Below, in pieces: positions 36,998 through 44,874 of a stretch of 64,000 bases of DNA. The notes beneath the pieces were generated by a model. The model was given only the letters and a program-made list of their open reading frames with translations. It was not told where the DNA came from and did no database searches. Within the stretch, counting starts at the first letter, position 1, and every line of letters begins with the position of its first letter. Where the stretch lies: positions 18,978 through 82,977 of the forward strand of contig CAZMZC010000006.1 in NCBI GenBank assembly GCA_964570685.1. The letters are read 5' to 3'. This DNA comes from UBA1189 sp964570685 (GTDB lineage Bacteria; Bacteroidota; Bacteroidia; Bacteroidales; Bacteroidaceae). A program made the position numbers and the translations under genes.

Positions 36998-37014
36998 CGG
37001 GTCGCAGACCCTGA
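36998..37014. repeat. Intergenic repeat, copy 2 (CGGGTCGCAGACCCTGA)
   Basis: Exact 17-base match to 201-217, in the same orientation. Confidence 0.75.
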
Positions 37015-37149
37015 TACTACTACGGTGAGAGGTGAGTGGTGAGAGGTGAGCGGACAATACAAACAATCGCAAACCAGACAGACTTCCTATTATCTTGAAA
37101 CGCCTGCCCGATTTTTCTTTTCTCTCAATCCTCTAAATCCCGAGGAGAC

Positions 37150-37336
37150 TTAGAAGCCGTTTGGATTTTATCGCTAATATGTATCTGAAGAACTTTTCAG
37201 TTTATCTGAGGTTCTTTTTGGCATCTTTGCCCCCTCGACTCTCGCGAATAGACCACTATTCGCTTCGCCCCGAGGAGGTAAATCTATCCAAAAAAACTCT
37301 CAGCTAAACTTGAAATAAAATCCAAACAGCTTCTTA
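37150..37336. mobile_element. MITE-like palindromic element
   Basis: Terminal inverted repeats of 19 bases, GAAGCCGTTTGGATTTTAT (37153-37171) and its complement with one mismatch (37315-37333), directly flanked by TTA on both sides (37150-37152 and 37334-37336), a possible 3-base target duplication. The inner arms also pair loosely (AGTTTATCTGAG against the complement of CTCAGCTAAACT). No transposase is encoded. Confidence 0.65.
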
Positions 37337-37344
37337 AAAAAAGT

Positions 37345-37426
37345 AAATCATAAGCACTGAATAGTAAATCAAAGCTTATGATTTATTATTCACAAGCTTT
37401 GAATATTAAATCAGTGCTTATGATTT
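37345..37426. repeat. 82-base inverted repeat
   Basis: AAATCATAAGCACTGA (37345-37360) pairs perfectly with 37411-37426. The inside repeats related words (AAGCTTATGATTT, AAGCTTTGAATATT), so several hairpins are possible. Adjacent to the MITE-like element. Confidence 0.75.
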
Positions 37427-37612
37427 GAAAATCGGCTTGTAGAAACGGGAAAATAGGAAATGCACTCCCAGAAAAGAGCAAGTGCATTCCCAACTTGTCT
37501 TAACGAGGAGGGGATATTAGAGCACACCGACAGCCAAGGGCAGCTGGGGACAACCTCGGGACAGCTGGGGCTGTCCTTGCCTATTAATTCAGAATCAACA
37601 AGTTGTCCGCAA

Positions 37613-37636
37613 CAAGGACAACCGGACAGCCTGTTG
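37613..37636. repeat. CAAGGACAACCGGACAGCC repeat
   Basis: Direct copy of a word found inverted at 36900-36925, with a variant at 1064-1092. Confidence 0.7.
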
Positions 37637-37747
37637 GGGGGGATCGTTTATTCGTATATCCAACGTAAGTTCAATATAACATTGAGAGCGAGAAGCTGTA
37701 ACTTACCCCCAAATCATGATAATGAAAACATTTTTAACATCGAAGCA

Positions 37748-37778
37748 TTTGAAGGTAAGGGAAAAAAGCTTATCTTTG
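37748..37778 (+). promoter_or_regulatory. Promoter of the YafQ-type toxin-antitoxin operon
   Basis: TTTG (37748-37751), 19 bases, TATCTTTG (37771-37778), a full match to the Bacteroidetes consensus, 27 bases before the antitoxin start. Confidence 0.8.
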
Positions 37779-37805
37779 TGCGAGTATTATATAAATTTGG
37801 TGATT

Positions 37806-38012
37806 ATGCAGACAAGTGGAATATCAGAGAGTGTAACGATCTTGTTGCCACAAGACGATGTGAGTCTGTTGAGAAATCTGTCAAAAAAAATGGGATGGAC
37901 CATACAGCGTAAGCGCAAGAGCGGTATTGAAAAGGGATTGGAGGATATACGCAAAGGCAATGTACACCACGCTAAGAACTCGGAAGACCTCATCAAGCAG
38001 ATTTTAGGCTGA
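37806..38012 (+). CDS. Antitoxin of a YafQ-type module
   Basis: 68 residues from the ATG at 37806, chosen because an earlier in-frame ATG would precede the promoter. The N-terminal half (SESVTILLPQDDVSLLRNLSKKMGW) has the beta-helix-helix look of a ribbon-helix-helix DNA-binding domain, and the C-terminal half (GLEDIRKGNVHHAKNSEDLIKQIL) is the acidic/helical part expected to wrap the toxin; the wording 'D-i-r-k-G-n-V' is typical of antitoxins in this group. The toxin starts 2 bases after its stop. Probably represses its own promoter. Confidence 0.8.
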   Translation: MQTSGISESVTILLPQDDVSLLRNLSKKMGWTIQRKRKSGIEKGLEDIRKGNVHHAKNSEDLIKQILG

Positions 38013-38014
38013 GT

Positions 38015-38287
38015 ATGTACGAGATAATCTACACCGGACAGTTTCGCAAGTCGTTGAAACTTTGCGCTCGTCGTGGACTCAACATTCAAGACTTTGTGAC
38101 TGTGCTGGACATATTACAAGAGACAGGCACGTTGCCGGAACAATATCGTCCACACAAGTTGCATGGCAATTATAAAGGCTGTTGGGAGTGCCATATCAAT
38201 CCCGACTGGTTGCTGATTTGGGAGCAAGATGACCAGCAATTACGTTTGATACTTGTAGATACGGGTACACACTCCGATTTGTTTTGA
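38015..38287 (+). CDS. YafQ-family mRNA interferase toxin
   Basis: 90 residues, RelE superfamily. The active-site layout of YafQ is complete: HKLHGNYKGCWECHINPDWLLIW contains the two His, the Asp and the Trp, and TGTHSDLF at the C-terminus carries the last catalytic His. Such toxins cut mRNA on the ribosome. Two bases separate it from the antitoxin, consistent with translational coupling. The module sits at the edge of the defence region among mobile-element remnants and looks intact, unlike the PIN remnant 1 kb upstream. Confidence 0.92.
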   Translation: MYEIIYTGQFRKSLKLCARRGLNIQDFVTVLDILQETGTLPEQYRPHKLHGNYKGCWECHINPDWLLIWEQDDQQLRLILVDTGTHSDLF

Positions 38288-38317
38288 GGACGGTGGCTCG
38301 GAAAAAATCAAGTTTTA

Positions 38318-38521
38318 CTTGTTTTTTCGCTCGCCTTGCACTAATTTTAGTCAACGTGTGCGCAGACAGAAGATAGGCTGCGCCTCAGAAATATTCAAAT
38401 AAATTTGATATTTCGTTCGGCTTGCACTATCTTTAGTTTGCGCTGCGCACAACAGAAATTAGGCTGCGGCTCGGAAAATCGCAAATAAATTTGCATTTTC
38501 GCTCGCCTTGCACTAATTTTG
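38318..38521 (+). promoter_or_regulatory. Three tandem copies of the promoter cassette (86-base period)
   Basis: Copy 1: CTTG 38318-38321, 20-base spacer, TAATTTTA 38342-38349. Copy 2: TTTG 38404-38407, 20-base spacer, TATCTTTA 38428-38435. Copy 3: TTTG 38490-38493, 20-base spacer, TAATTTTG 38514-38521. Only copy 3 has the final G of TAnnTTTG. Transcription from copy 3 would begin almost at the ATG at 38530, giving little or no leader. Confidence 0.8.
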
Positions 38522-38529
38522 TACCAAGA

Positions 38530-39636
38530 ATGAGAAATCTAGCTCGACATATTGAATTATTGTTGCGTGACAACGATTGTGTGATACTACCAGGATTCGG
38601 TGGCTTCATCGCACAGGCAGTGCCTGCTTACTACATGAGCGAGGAGGCATTGTATTATCCGCCATCACGCAACATCAGCTTCAATGCCGCCATCACGATG
38701 AACGACGGATTGCTGGCACAAAGCTACATGAAGAGCTACCAGGTAGACTATGCGCGTGCAAACTATATGGTGGACATTGCCATAGAGAAGCTGCGCGATG
38801 CACTGGACGAAGAGGGCACAGTGACGCTGCCACATATAGGGACAATAAAGCAAGACGTATACCAGTCTATACAGTTCGTTCCTGAAGAGGCTGGCATCAG
38901 TTCGCCCCATCACTTCGGATTGGGCTCGTTCCTTATCAAAGAGCTGCACCTGCTGCACGAGACCACCGAGGCACCCAAACAAACTCAACCCATCATCACA
39001 CATACGGCAAAGACAATCGATGTACATATCAACAAGAGCGTGCTTCGCCAAGTGATGTCGACAGCAGCCATACTGCTACTGTTGCTGATGGTTTCGCTGC
39101 CCATAGGCAACCACAAGCCTACGGACATAGCTTCCTTGCATCTGACCGACGTAATAGCCACACCTGCAATCAAGCAACAAGCGCCTGCCGTCATAGAGGC
39201 GACAGCTATAGAGAGTGTGCCTGCTGAGGAAATCGCCCCTGCTGATTCTACGGAATCACCCCACTCCATCGTGCCGGCAGATGTGCCCGCCGTTGAGAGT
39301 GCGGCCAAGGAGACAACAACCGCAGAAGCAATCACCGAAGAAGCCATACAACCTGCAGAAGCAGCCGTAGAGACGCCTCAAGCCATCGCAGAGGCCCTAC
39401 CCCAAAAGGTGTATCATGTCATTGTTGCCAGCCTGCCCAACCATCGCGGCGCCGAGGAGACACTGAACCAGTACATCAGCAAGGGATACCCCAATGCATC
39501 ATTGGTAGAACGTGACAACCGCATCCGCATATCGCTGGTACAATTCACCGATAAGGACGAAGCCAACAACTACCTCAAGGAGCTACGCCAGATAGATGCA
39601 TTCCAGAATGCTTGGTTACTCGCTGTACGCAATTAA
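38530..39636 (+). CDS. HU-like DNA-binding/SPOR-domain membrane protein
   Basis: 368 residues from MRNLARHIELLL; an earlier ATG would lie inside the promoter. Residues 1-~130 hold two CCDC81-like prokaryotic HU modules (LPGFGGFIAQAVPAYY, FNAAITMNDGLLAQSYM, LPHIGTIKQDV). One membrane helix follows (about 178-194, STAAILLLLLMVSLPIG), then an Ala/Pro/Glu-rich linker (about 205-300) and a C-terminal SPOR domain (VYHVIVASLPNHRGAEETLNQY...NAWLLAV) that binds denuded septal peptidoglycan. So it could link the nucleoid to the division site across the inner membrane. Confidence 0.85.
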   Translation: MRNLARHIELLLRDNDCVILPGFGGFIAQAVPAYYMSEEALYYPPSRNISFNAAITMNDGLLAQSYMKSYQVDYARANYMVDIAIEKLRDALDEEGTVTLPHIGTIKQDVYQSIQFVPEEAGISSPHHFGLGSFLIKELHLLHETTEAPKQTQPIITHTAKTIDVHINKSVLRQVMSTAAILLLLLMVSLPIGNHKPTDIASLHLTDVIATPAIKQQAPAVIEATAIESVPAEEIAPADSTESPHSIVPADVPAVESAAKETTTAEAITEEAIQPAEAAVETPQAIAEALPQKVYHVIVASLPNHRGAEETLNQYISKGYPNASLVERDNRIRISLVQFTDKDEANNYLKELRQIDAFQNAWLLAVRN

Positions 39637-39659
39637 GAATATTCCAAGAATATACTTCT

Positions 39660-40196
39660 ATGAAGAGAGTCCGTTGCCCCAAGTGCGACCATTTCATCCA
39701 GTTTGACGAGACCAAATATACTGACGGACAGTCACTCGTGTTCGTATGTGACAACTGCCAGAAACAGTTCGGCATACGTATAGGTGTGAGCAAACTGCGT
39801 GCCCTGCAGAAAGAGGAGTCCAAGGCCAATGCCCTATCAGAAGAGCAGCAGGCCGATAGCGTAGGCACCATCGTTGCGGTAGAGAACGTCTTCGGCTTTC
39901 GTCAAGAGCATCCGCTCCACTTAGGCGACAATATCATAGGACGCCGCAACAAAGGCGACGAAGTGGATATCCCCATAGAGACCAACGACCCCAGCATGGA
40001 CCGCCGGCACTGTATCATCAATGTGAAACGCAGCAAAGGAAACGGTTATATATATACTATACGTGACAACGACAGTATCACCGGCACCTTTGTGATGAAC
40101 GAAATACTTGGGGCAAAAGACCGCCTACGCATTGAGGATGGGGCCATCATCACGCTTGGTGCCACCACTCTCATACTTCACGACGTCAAAGAATAA
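39660..40196 (+). CDS. Zinc-ribbon/FHA-domain protein
   Basis: 178 residues from MKRVRCPKCDH. The N-terminal CPKCDHFIQF...FVCDNCQKQF forms a four-cysteine zinc ribbon (about 5-35). The C-terminal half is a forkhead-associated domain: LGDNIIGRRNKGDEVDIPIETNDPSMDRRHCIINV has the GR, S and RRH residues that read phosphothreonine, ending with the strand pair around IITLGATTLILHD. Likely an adaptor in serine/threonine phosphorylation signalling. It follows the HU/SPOR gene by 23 bases and ends 2 bases from the convergent ftcD gene. Confidence 0.87.
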   Translation: MKRVRCPKCDHFIQFDETKYTDGQSLVFVCDNCQKQFGIRIGVSKLRALQKEESKANALSEEQQADSVGTIVAVENVFGFRQEHPLHLGDNIIGRRNKGDEVDIPIETNDPSMDRRHCIINVKRSKGNGYIYTIRDNDSITGTFVMNEILGAKDRLRIEDGAIITLGATTLILHDVKE

Positions 40197-40198
40197 CA

Positions 40199-41242
40199 TT
40201 ATACCACCAACACCTTTGACTCCACATCGAAGGGGCAGAGGTCATCCATACGCATGGCACGAACAGCCATTCGCATCAGGTCTTGTGCATCAGTACAGGG
40301 CACCGATTCTTTGCTGGCAAAGTAACGCCCGGCATCAAGCATGCATTGCTCGGGAATCAGGCCAATCAGCTCGGTACCTGTCACCTCGCAGCCCAATTCA
40401 TGAGCCACCATACACACCGTTTCATACGCCTTATGTATAGGACAAAGCGTGATGTCATTGATATTCATCGACACTTGCGCACAGCCATACTCCTCAATGT
40501 ACCAGCCTATAGCCTTGCATCCACGAAGCAGCCCCGGGCGACGCACCACCCTACCCTCGGCATCATGTAGGGCATTGCCCTCAGCATCGCGCTGCACCTC
40601 ACCACTGGCCCGCACACGAGCTGCAATGGCCGAGGCAACCTCGCGCGACGAGGTATTGAGGTTAAAGTTTACGGCAATCAGGAAGTTACGCGCTCCCACG
40701 ACTGTTGCTCCCGAGCGTGCGGCCTGCTCCGTATATTCTCCGCCACCAAAATCGGGACGCATCACCGGGTCGCCCATCTTCTCGCGCAAGCCCTCATACT
40801 CTCCACGACGGCAATCGGCCAGATTGGCATGCTCGGCACAGAAGGCTGCAGCCTCGTAGCAATAGGTAGGGATACCAAGTTCTTTATATATACGCTCGGC
40901 AAGCTGGCGAGCCAGCTCGGCACACTCGGCCAGCGTAATATTCTTGAGCGGGATGAGCGGCAACACGTCGGTAGCTCCTATACGAGGATGCTCGCCGTGG
41001 TGGCGACGCATATCAATGAGCTCAGCAGCACGTTTCACCATACGGAAAGCAGCCTCTACCACTTTGTGCGCTTCGCCAACAAACGTTATCACCGTACGGT
41101 TGGCAGCCTCGCCACGATCTATATGCAATACGCGAACGCCATCGACCGAGCGTATAGCATCGGCGATGGCGTTGATGGTTTCGATATTGCGTCCCTCACT
41201 AAAGTTGGGCACGCACTCTATGAATGCTTCGTTAGAAATCAT
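40199..41242 (-). CDS. ftcD: Glutamate formimidoyltransferase
   Basis: 347 residues. FIECVPNFSEGRN at the N-terminus and HHGEHPRIGATDVLPLIPL (catalytic His region) are signatures of the formiminotransferase domain; NFNLNTSSREVASAIAARVR and QVSMNINDI follow in the C-subdomain. It moves the formimino group from N-formiminoglutamate, the end of histidine degradation, to tetrahydrofolate. The cyclodeaminase domain of bifunctional FtcD is absent. No hut genes are adjacent; the start overlaps the upstream outer-membrane barrel gene by 11 bases. Confidence 0.92.
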   Translation of the reverse strand: MISNEAFIECVPNFSEGRNIETINAIADAIRSVDGVRVLHIDRGEAANRTVITFVGEAHKVVEAAFRMVKRAAELIDMRRHHGEHPRIGATDVLPLIPLKNITLAECAELARQLAERIYKELGIPTYCYEAAAFCAEHANLADCRRGEYEGLREKMGDPVMRPDFGGGEYTEQAARSGATVVGARNFLIAVNFNLNTSSREVASAIAARVRASGEVQRDAEGNALHDAEGRVVRRPGLLRGCKAIGWYIEEYGCAQVSMNINDITLCPIHKAYETVCMVAHELGCEVTGTELIGLIPEQCMLDAGRYFASKESVPCTDAQDLMRMAVRAMRMDDLCPFDVESKVLVV

Positions 41243-42497
41243 ACTTCACCATTACACATACACGGTTGTTGGCTACCCAATGGGTGTTGACTATTGTGCC
41301 ATCGGTCAGCTTGTAGTCTAATGTCGATTTCTTGTATTCGCCATACGCCGTAGCGGTGTGTTCATACTCGAGGCCAATCTGCATATTCTGCACCTTGTAG
41401 GTCACGATGGGCGAGAAGCGGTAGGCTTGGTCCATACCGGTATTGTTGCGCACTACGGGAGTCAACTCGTAGTGGTGGTTGGCTGTACCGAAGTTTTTCA
41501 TCCAACCAGCAAAGAATCCATAGCGTAGTTTCTTGCCATACATCATGGTAATCCATGCCGAGCCGAGTTGCATGGGTTCGTATACGTAGGCATGATTAGA
41601 CTTACGCATTCCTACGACACCAAATCCCGTGGGCTGCTGCATGTGCGAGGTATTTTGTCCATATACAGCCTTAGCACGAACGGTGAGGTCATCCACCTTG
41701 AGCGAACCGAATACCATGGCCGAGTAGCTGGTGAGTCGCTCATTGACGCGTATGATTGATTCAGGCTTTTCTTCGTCTAGCAGTGCTGTCACACGCGGAG
41801 CTATTGTAGATGCATTTACACCAAAGCCACCCGAGAGATACTTATTCTTTGCCGTCATCCCTACAAAGAGTTCAGGCACGAGTGCATTGCGCGAATACAC
41901 ATTGGAGGTCTTCCCATCGAGTCCTACCGAGCCGTATTGGAATTGATAGAGGGCGGCGGCAGTAAAGGTCAGCGAGGTTATGGGAGAATAGTTGTAGCGC
42001 ACCTGCGGCGAACGGTTGAAGGGATTGAACGGCGCTCCTGTGGCGAGGCTGAACACCTCGGGCATCAGGTCGCCCGCCATCGGATGCCATGCTTGACCAA
42101 CGAGCAGGTCCGACTTCTCCCAAGCCAATTTAGTATATGCCTGACGGATACGGAGATTGAAAGCTGTACCCGACGAAGCACCGCAGAAGTCCGACTCAAA
42201 CTTGGCCGAGGACTTTGCGCCCCAGATCTCGGGTCCCGTGACATTCATGCCAAAACGCGTAGTGATAGACAGGAAGCGCACCGAAGGGATAGCATTCAAG
42301 TCCTCTCCATTGGCATTCAGTTTCTGGTCATTGGGGAGCATATTGAACAGTCCCTCGTTCGACTGAACACAACTGCGCGAATCATAAGTGAAGTAGTTGC
42401 GCACAAAACCATACACCTCGGCCTTCACCGCCCTGTCTTGCGCAGAAGCAGCCAAGCCGCCCAACGCAAACAAACTGACAATCAATATCTTCTTCAT
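41232..42497 (-). CDS. Outer-membrane beta-barrel, porin-like
   Basis: 421 residues. Signal peptide 1-19 (LFALGGLAASAQ). Then alternating amphipathic strands (VYGFVRNYFTYDSRS, SVRFLSITTRFGMNVTGP, WITMMYGKKLRYGFFAGW) ending in VCVMVKYDF, with the terminal Phe expected of BAM substrates. The GQAWHPMAGDLMPEVFSLATGAPFNPFNRSPQVRY segment resembles DcaP-like porins, which pass small solutes. It shares a transcript with ftcD, so a role in histidine or other small-molecule uptake is conceivable but unproven. Confidence 0.75.
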   Translation of the reverse strand: MKKILIVSLFALGGLAASAQDRAVKAEVYGFVRNYFTYDSRSCVQSNEGLFNMLPNDQKLNANGEDLNAIPSVRFLSITTRFGMNVTGPEIWGAKSSAKFESDFCGASSGTAFNLRIRQAYTKLAWEKSDLLVGQAWHPMAGDLMPEVFSLATGAPFNPFNRSPQVRYNYSPITSLTFTAAALYQFQYGSVGLDGKTSNVYSRNALVPELFVGMTAKNKYLSGGFGVNASTIAPRVTALLDEEKPESIIRVNERLTSYSAMVFGSLKVDDLTVRAKAVYGQNTSHMQQPTGFGVVGMRKSNHAYVYEPMQLGSAWITMMYGKKLRYGFFAGWMKNFGTANHHYELTPVVRNNTGMDQAYRFSPIVTYKVQNMQIGLEYEHTATAYGEYKKSTLDYKLTDGTIVNTHWVANNRVCVMVKYDF

Positions 42498-42517
42498 ACC
42501 TTACATTTAAGTATAGG

Positions 42518-42525
42518 CAAAATTA
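42518..42525 (-). promoter_or_regulatory. -7 box TAATTTTG of the porin-ftcD operon
   Basis: Perfect TAnnTTTG on the minus strand, 20 bases before the porin start; no matching TTTG upstream. Confidence 0.45.
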
Positions 42526-42569
42526 CAAAATACTATTCAAAAAGCCTATAAAAGATGTAAAATAAAACA

Positions 42570-43937
42570 TCAATACGGAACCTTCTCCTCCAGTTCCTGC
42601 AGATTGGCCGCGATGACATCGTCGCTGATACTGTTGTTGATAAGGTTACCTGCCAGGTACTGGTCATAGGCAGCCATATCGATGAGTCCGTGTCCCGAGA
42701 GACAGAAGAGGATAGTCTTCTCCTCACCCGTCTCAATACATTTCTTTGCCTCGCGGATGGTGGCAGCAATAGCGTGGCACGACTCCGGAGCAGGGATAAT
42801 GCCCTCGGAAGCAGCAAACAGTGTGCCTGCCTCGAACGACTCAATCTGCTCAATGTCTACAGCCTCCATCATCTTGTCCTTGAGGAGTTGCGACACGATA
42901 ATTCCGGCCCCATGGTAGCGCAAGCCACCGGCATGAATATTGGCCGGGCGGAAGTTGTGACCGAGAGTAAACATCGGTATCAACGGTGTATAGCCCGACT
43001 CGTCGCCAAAGTCGTAGTGGAACTCGCCGCGTGTGAGCTTCGGGCACGAAGCAGGCTCGGCAGCCACAAAGCGTGTGGTACGGCCCTCCTTTATATTATG
43101 CCGCATGAAGGGGAAGGCGAGTCCGCCAAAGTTGGAGCCGCCACCGAAGCAAGCCACCACCACATCGGGATAGTCGCCTGCCATCTGCATCTGCTTCTCG
43201 GCTTCCAGTCCGATAACCGTCTGGTGCAACGTCACATGGCTCAGCACCGAGCCCAACGTATACTTGCAGTTGGGAGTCATCATCGCCAACTCCACGGCCT
43301 CAGAGATGGCCGTACCGAGCGAACCCTGATGATTGGGGTACCTGGTAAGGATATCCTTTCCTGCCCGAGTAGACATCGAGGGCGATGGAGTCACCTGTGC
43401 ACCGAAGGTCTGCATGATACTGCGGCGGTAGGGCTTCTGCTCATACGAAATCTTCACCTGATACACGGCAGCCTCGAGTCCGAACACCTTGGCTGCATAC
43501 GACAACGCTGCCCCCCATTGCCCGGCACCAGTCTCCGTGGTGATATTGGTCACGCCCTCCTCCTTGCAGTAGTAGGCCTGCGCCAAGGCCGAGTTAAGTT
43601 TATGCGAGCCGATGGGGCTCACGCTCTCATTCTTGAAATAGATATGGGCAGGGGTGCCGAGTGCCTGCTCCAGTCCGTAGGCACGCACGAGTGGCGTACT
43701 TCTATAATAGGTATACATCTCACGTACACGTTCAGGAATATCAATCCATGCATCCGTCATATTGAGTTCCTGCTGTGATAGCTCACGGGCAAAGAGCGGG
43801 TACAGATCCTCGGGAGTCACGGGCTGCCCGGTCTTAGGATTGAGCATAGGCTGAGGTTTGTTTACCATATCCGCTTGGATGTTGTACCACCGGGTAGGTA
43901 TCTCACTCTCCGGCAAAATGAATCTTTTCTGTTTCAT
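42570..43937 (-). CDS. trpB2: Tryptophan synthase beta chain, TrpB2 type
   Basis: 455 residues, longer at the N-terminus than classical TrpB, as in the TrpB2 group. PLP Lys113 in SPIGSHKLNSALAQ; TETGAGQWGAAL; the phosphate loop VACFGGGSNFGG; and CLSGHGLIDMAAYD. It makes tryptophan from indole and serine. No trpA or other trp genes are adjacent, so it may salvage free indole, or act on another beta-substitution. Expression appears to be controlled by a Trp-codon leader peptide and attenuator immediately upstream, strong evidence that its product is tryptophan. Confidence 0.92.
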   Translation of the reverse strand: MKQKRFILPESEIPTRWYNIQADMVNKPQPMLNPKTGQPVTPEDLYPLFARELSQQELNMTDAWIDIPERVREMYTYYRSTPLVRAYGLEQALGTPAHIYFKNESVSPIGSHKLNSALAQAYYCKEEGVTNITTETGAGQWGAALSYAAKVFGLEAAVYQVKISYEQKPYRRSIMQTFGAQVTPSPSMSTRAGKDILTRYPNHQGSLGTAISEAVELAMMTPNCKYTLGSVLSHVTLHQTVIGLEAEKQMQMAGDYPDVVVACFGGGSNFGGLAFPFMRHNIKEGRTTRFVAAEPASCPKLTRGEFHYDFGDESGYTPLIPMFTLGHNFRPANIHAGGLRYHGAGIIVSQLLKDKMMEAVDIEQIESFEAGTLFAASEGIIPAPESCHAIAATIREAKKCIETGEEKTILFCLSGHGLIDMAAYDQYLAGNLINNSISDDVIAANLQELEEKVPY

Positions 43938-43958
43938 AATGGTGCTTTTTTGATGATT

Positions 43959-43995
43959 AAAAAAAAAATCCGATGCTGTCTGTGGAGCACCGGAT
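43959..43995 (-). terminator. Attenuator terminator of trpB2
   Basis: Minus strand: ATCCGGTGCT, 8-base loop, AGCATCGGAT followed by a run of ten T. It ends 21 bases before the trpB2 start codon and 59 bases after the leader-peptide stop codon begins its competing pairing region. Confidence 0.85.
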
Positions 43996-44053
43996 TCATG
44001 TTTACAAATACTACTTTTTATTCCTTATTATATATATACATCAGTAACCGTGC

Positions 44054-44110
44054 TCAATCTTCTATACTGAGCCACCACCAAAACTTGCTGAGGTTTACCG
44101 ATGCGTTCAT
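44054..44110 (-). CDS. Tryptophan leader peptide with three consecutive Trp codons
   Basis: ATG to TGA gives MNASVNLSKFWWWLSIED, 18 residues; codons 11-13 are TGG TGG TGG (44072-44080). It lies between a perfect promoter (start of transcript about 16 bases before the ATG) and an intrinsic terminator ahead of trpB2. Immediately after the Trp codons GCTCA can pair with TGAGC at the stop codon; TGAGC/GAGCACGG can alternatively pair with CCGGTGCTC, the 5' arm of the terminator. Stalled ribosomes at the Trp codons would free the second segment to form the antiterminator. Confidence 0.85.
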   Translation of the reverse strand: MNASVNLSKFWWWLSIED

Positions 44111-44133
44111 ATACTCTTTCTTTATTTCTGCGA

Positions 44134-44164
44134 CAAAGTTACAGCTTTTTTACATATTTACAAA
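44134..44164 (-). promoter_or_regulatory. Promoter of the trp leader and trpB2
   Basis: Minus strand: TTTG (44161-44164), 19 bases, TAACTTTG (44134-44141), full consensus. Confidence 0.8.
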
Positions 44165-44194
44165 CAATCTGTAAGAAAAGTTTTCATTTTGATG

Positions 44195-44866
44195 TTAAAA
44201 TGTATGTTCATCGAGCAACACACCACCAGAACCCTTTTCCCACTTCTCTATACGTTCCTGCAGATGCTTCTCCAATCTCTTCACGCCCTCTTCTATCGAC
44301 CTTCCCGTCTCTTTTGCCGTCTCCTCCAGCACATCGGCCTGTCGTTCGAGATATCTCTCAAACTTCTCCTTGTCAATGCCGTCGCCACTATCATTCATAA
44401 TGGCACGTACAAAGGCATTGGTCACATAGAGCCTTCTCAAGCGCGGTTTGTCAACACTATTGTTCACTATGAGCATATAAGCGTATTCAGCATCAGAGTT
44501 GTCCATATACACCAGACTGTTACCCTTCTCAGCCAGCAGGGAGTAAGAGTCGGGGATAACATCAAGCACATCAGTGAAGAACTTTGCACGCACCGACTGC
44601 TTGCACGAGTCGAGCCGTAGCGTCACCACCTCTCTGATACCCATCATGACGAGCGAGCCACGGATGATTGCAGCACGCTTATTGCCTCTGGCGATACCGT
44701 CGGCCACCATAGCATCAAGGTCGCTGTTGACGTTCACAACTTTATATTCAGCCCCACGCTTATCTTTATACTTGTTGATAAAGCGGTCAAGCGAGTCGGC
44801 ATACCCCATCGAGCAAGCGAGCAGGAAGCTCAGCAACAAAACAGTCTTCTTCATACTATCCATCAT
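44195..44866 (-). CDS. DUF4252-like exported protein
   Basis: 223 residues (or 219 from the second Met, MKKTVLLLSF). Signal peptide about 5-23 (LLACSMGYA); a Cys at 18 is not in a clear lipobox. The body (LDRFINKYKDKRGAEYKVVNV...IREVVTLRLDSCKQSVRAKFFTDV) recalls DUF4252 proteins of Bacteroidota, whose function is unknown. The C-terminal ~50 residues form a charged helix (KFERYLERQADVLEETAKETGRSIEEGVKRLEKHL). It ends 31 bases before the trp promoter, in the same orientation. Confidence 0.7.
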   Translation of the reverse strand: MMDSMKKTVLLLSFLLACSMGYADSLDRFINKYKDKRGAEYKVVNVNSDLDAMVADGIARGNKRAAIIRGSLVMMGIREVVTLRLDSCKQSVRAKFFTDVLDVIPDSYSLLAEKGNSLVYMDNSDAEYAYMLIVNNSVDKPRLRRLYVTNAFVRAIMNDSGDGIDKEKFERYLERQADVLEETAKETGRSIEEGVKRLEKHLQERIEKWEKGSGGVLLDEHTF

Positions 44867-44874
44867 TTATTTTG

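Larger units (their letters stand above)
36936..37747. other. Mobile-DNA remnant stretch without genes
   Basis: No gene supported. It holds the second copy of the CGGGTCGCAGACCCTGA repeat (36998-37014), a GGTGAG tract (37022-37056), a MITE-like palindrome (37150-37336), a second inverted repeat (37345-37426) and GGACAACC/CAGCTGGGG words (37530-37640). An open frame across the last part consists of these repeats and has no protein character. Confidence 0.7.

Noticed and set aside
37460..37912. 150-residue plus-strand frame before the YafQ module
   Set aside because: Its content is intergenic repeat words and it crosses the promoter and start of the antitoxin in a different frame.
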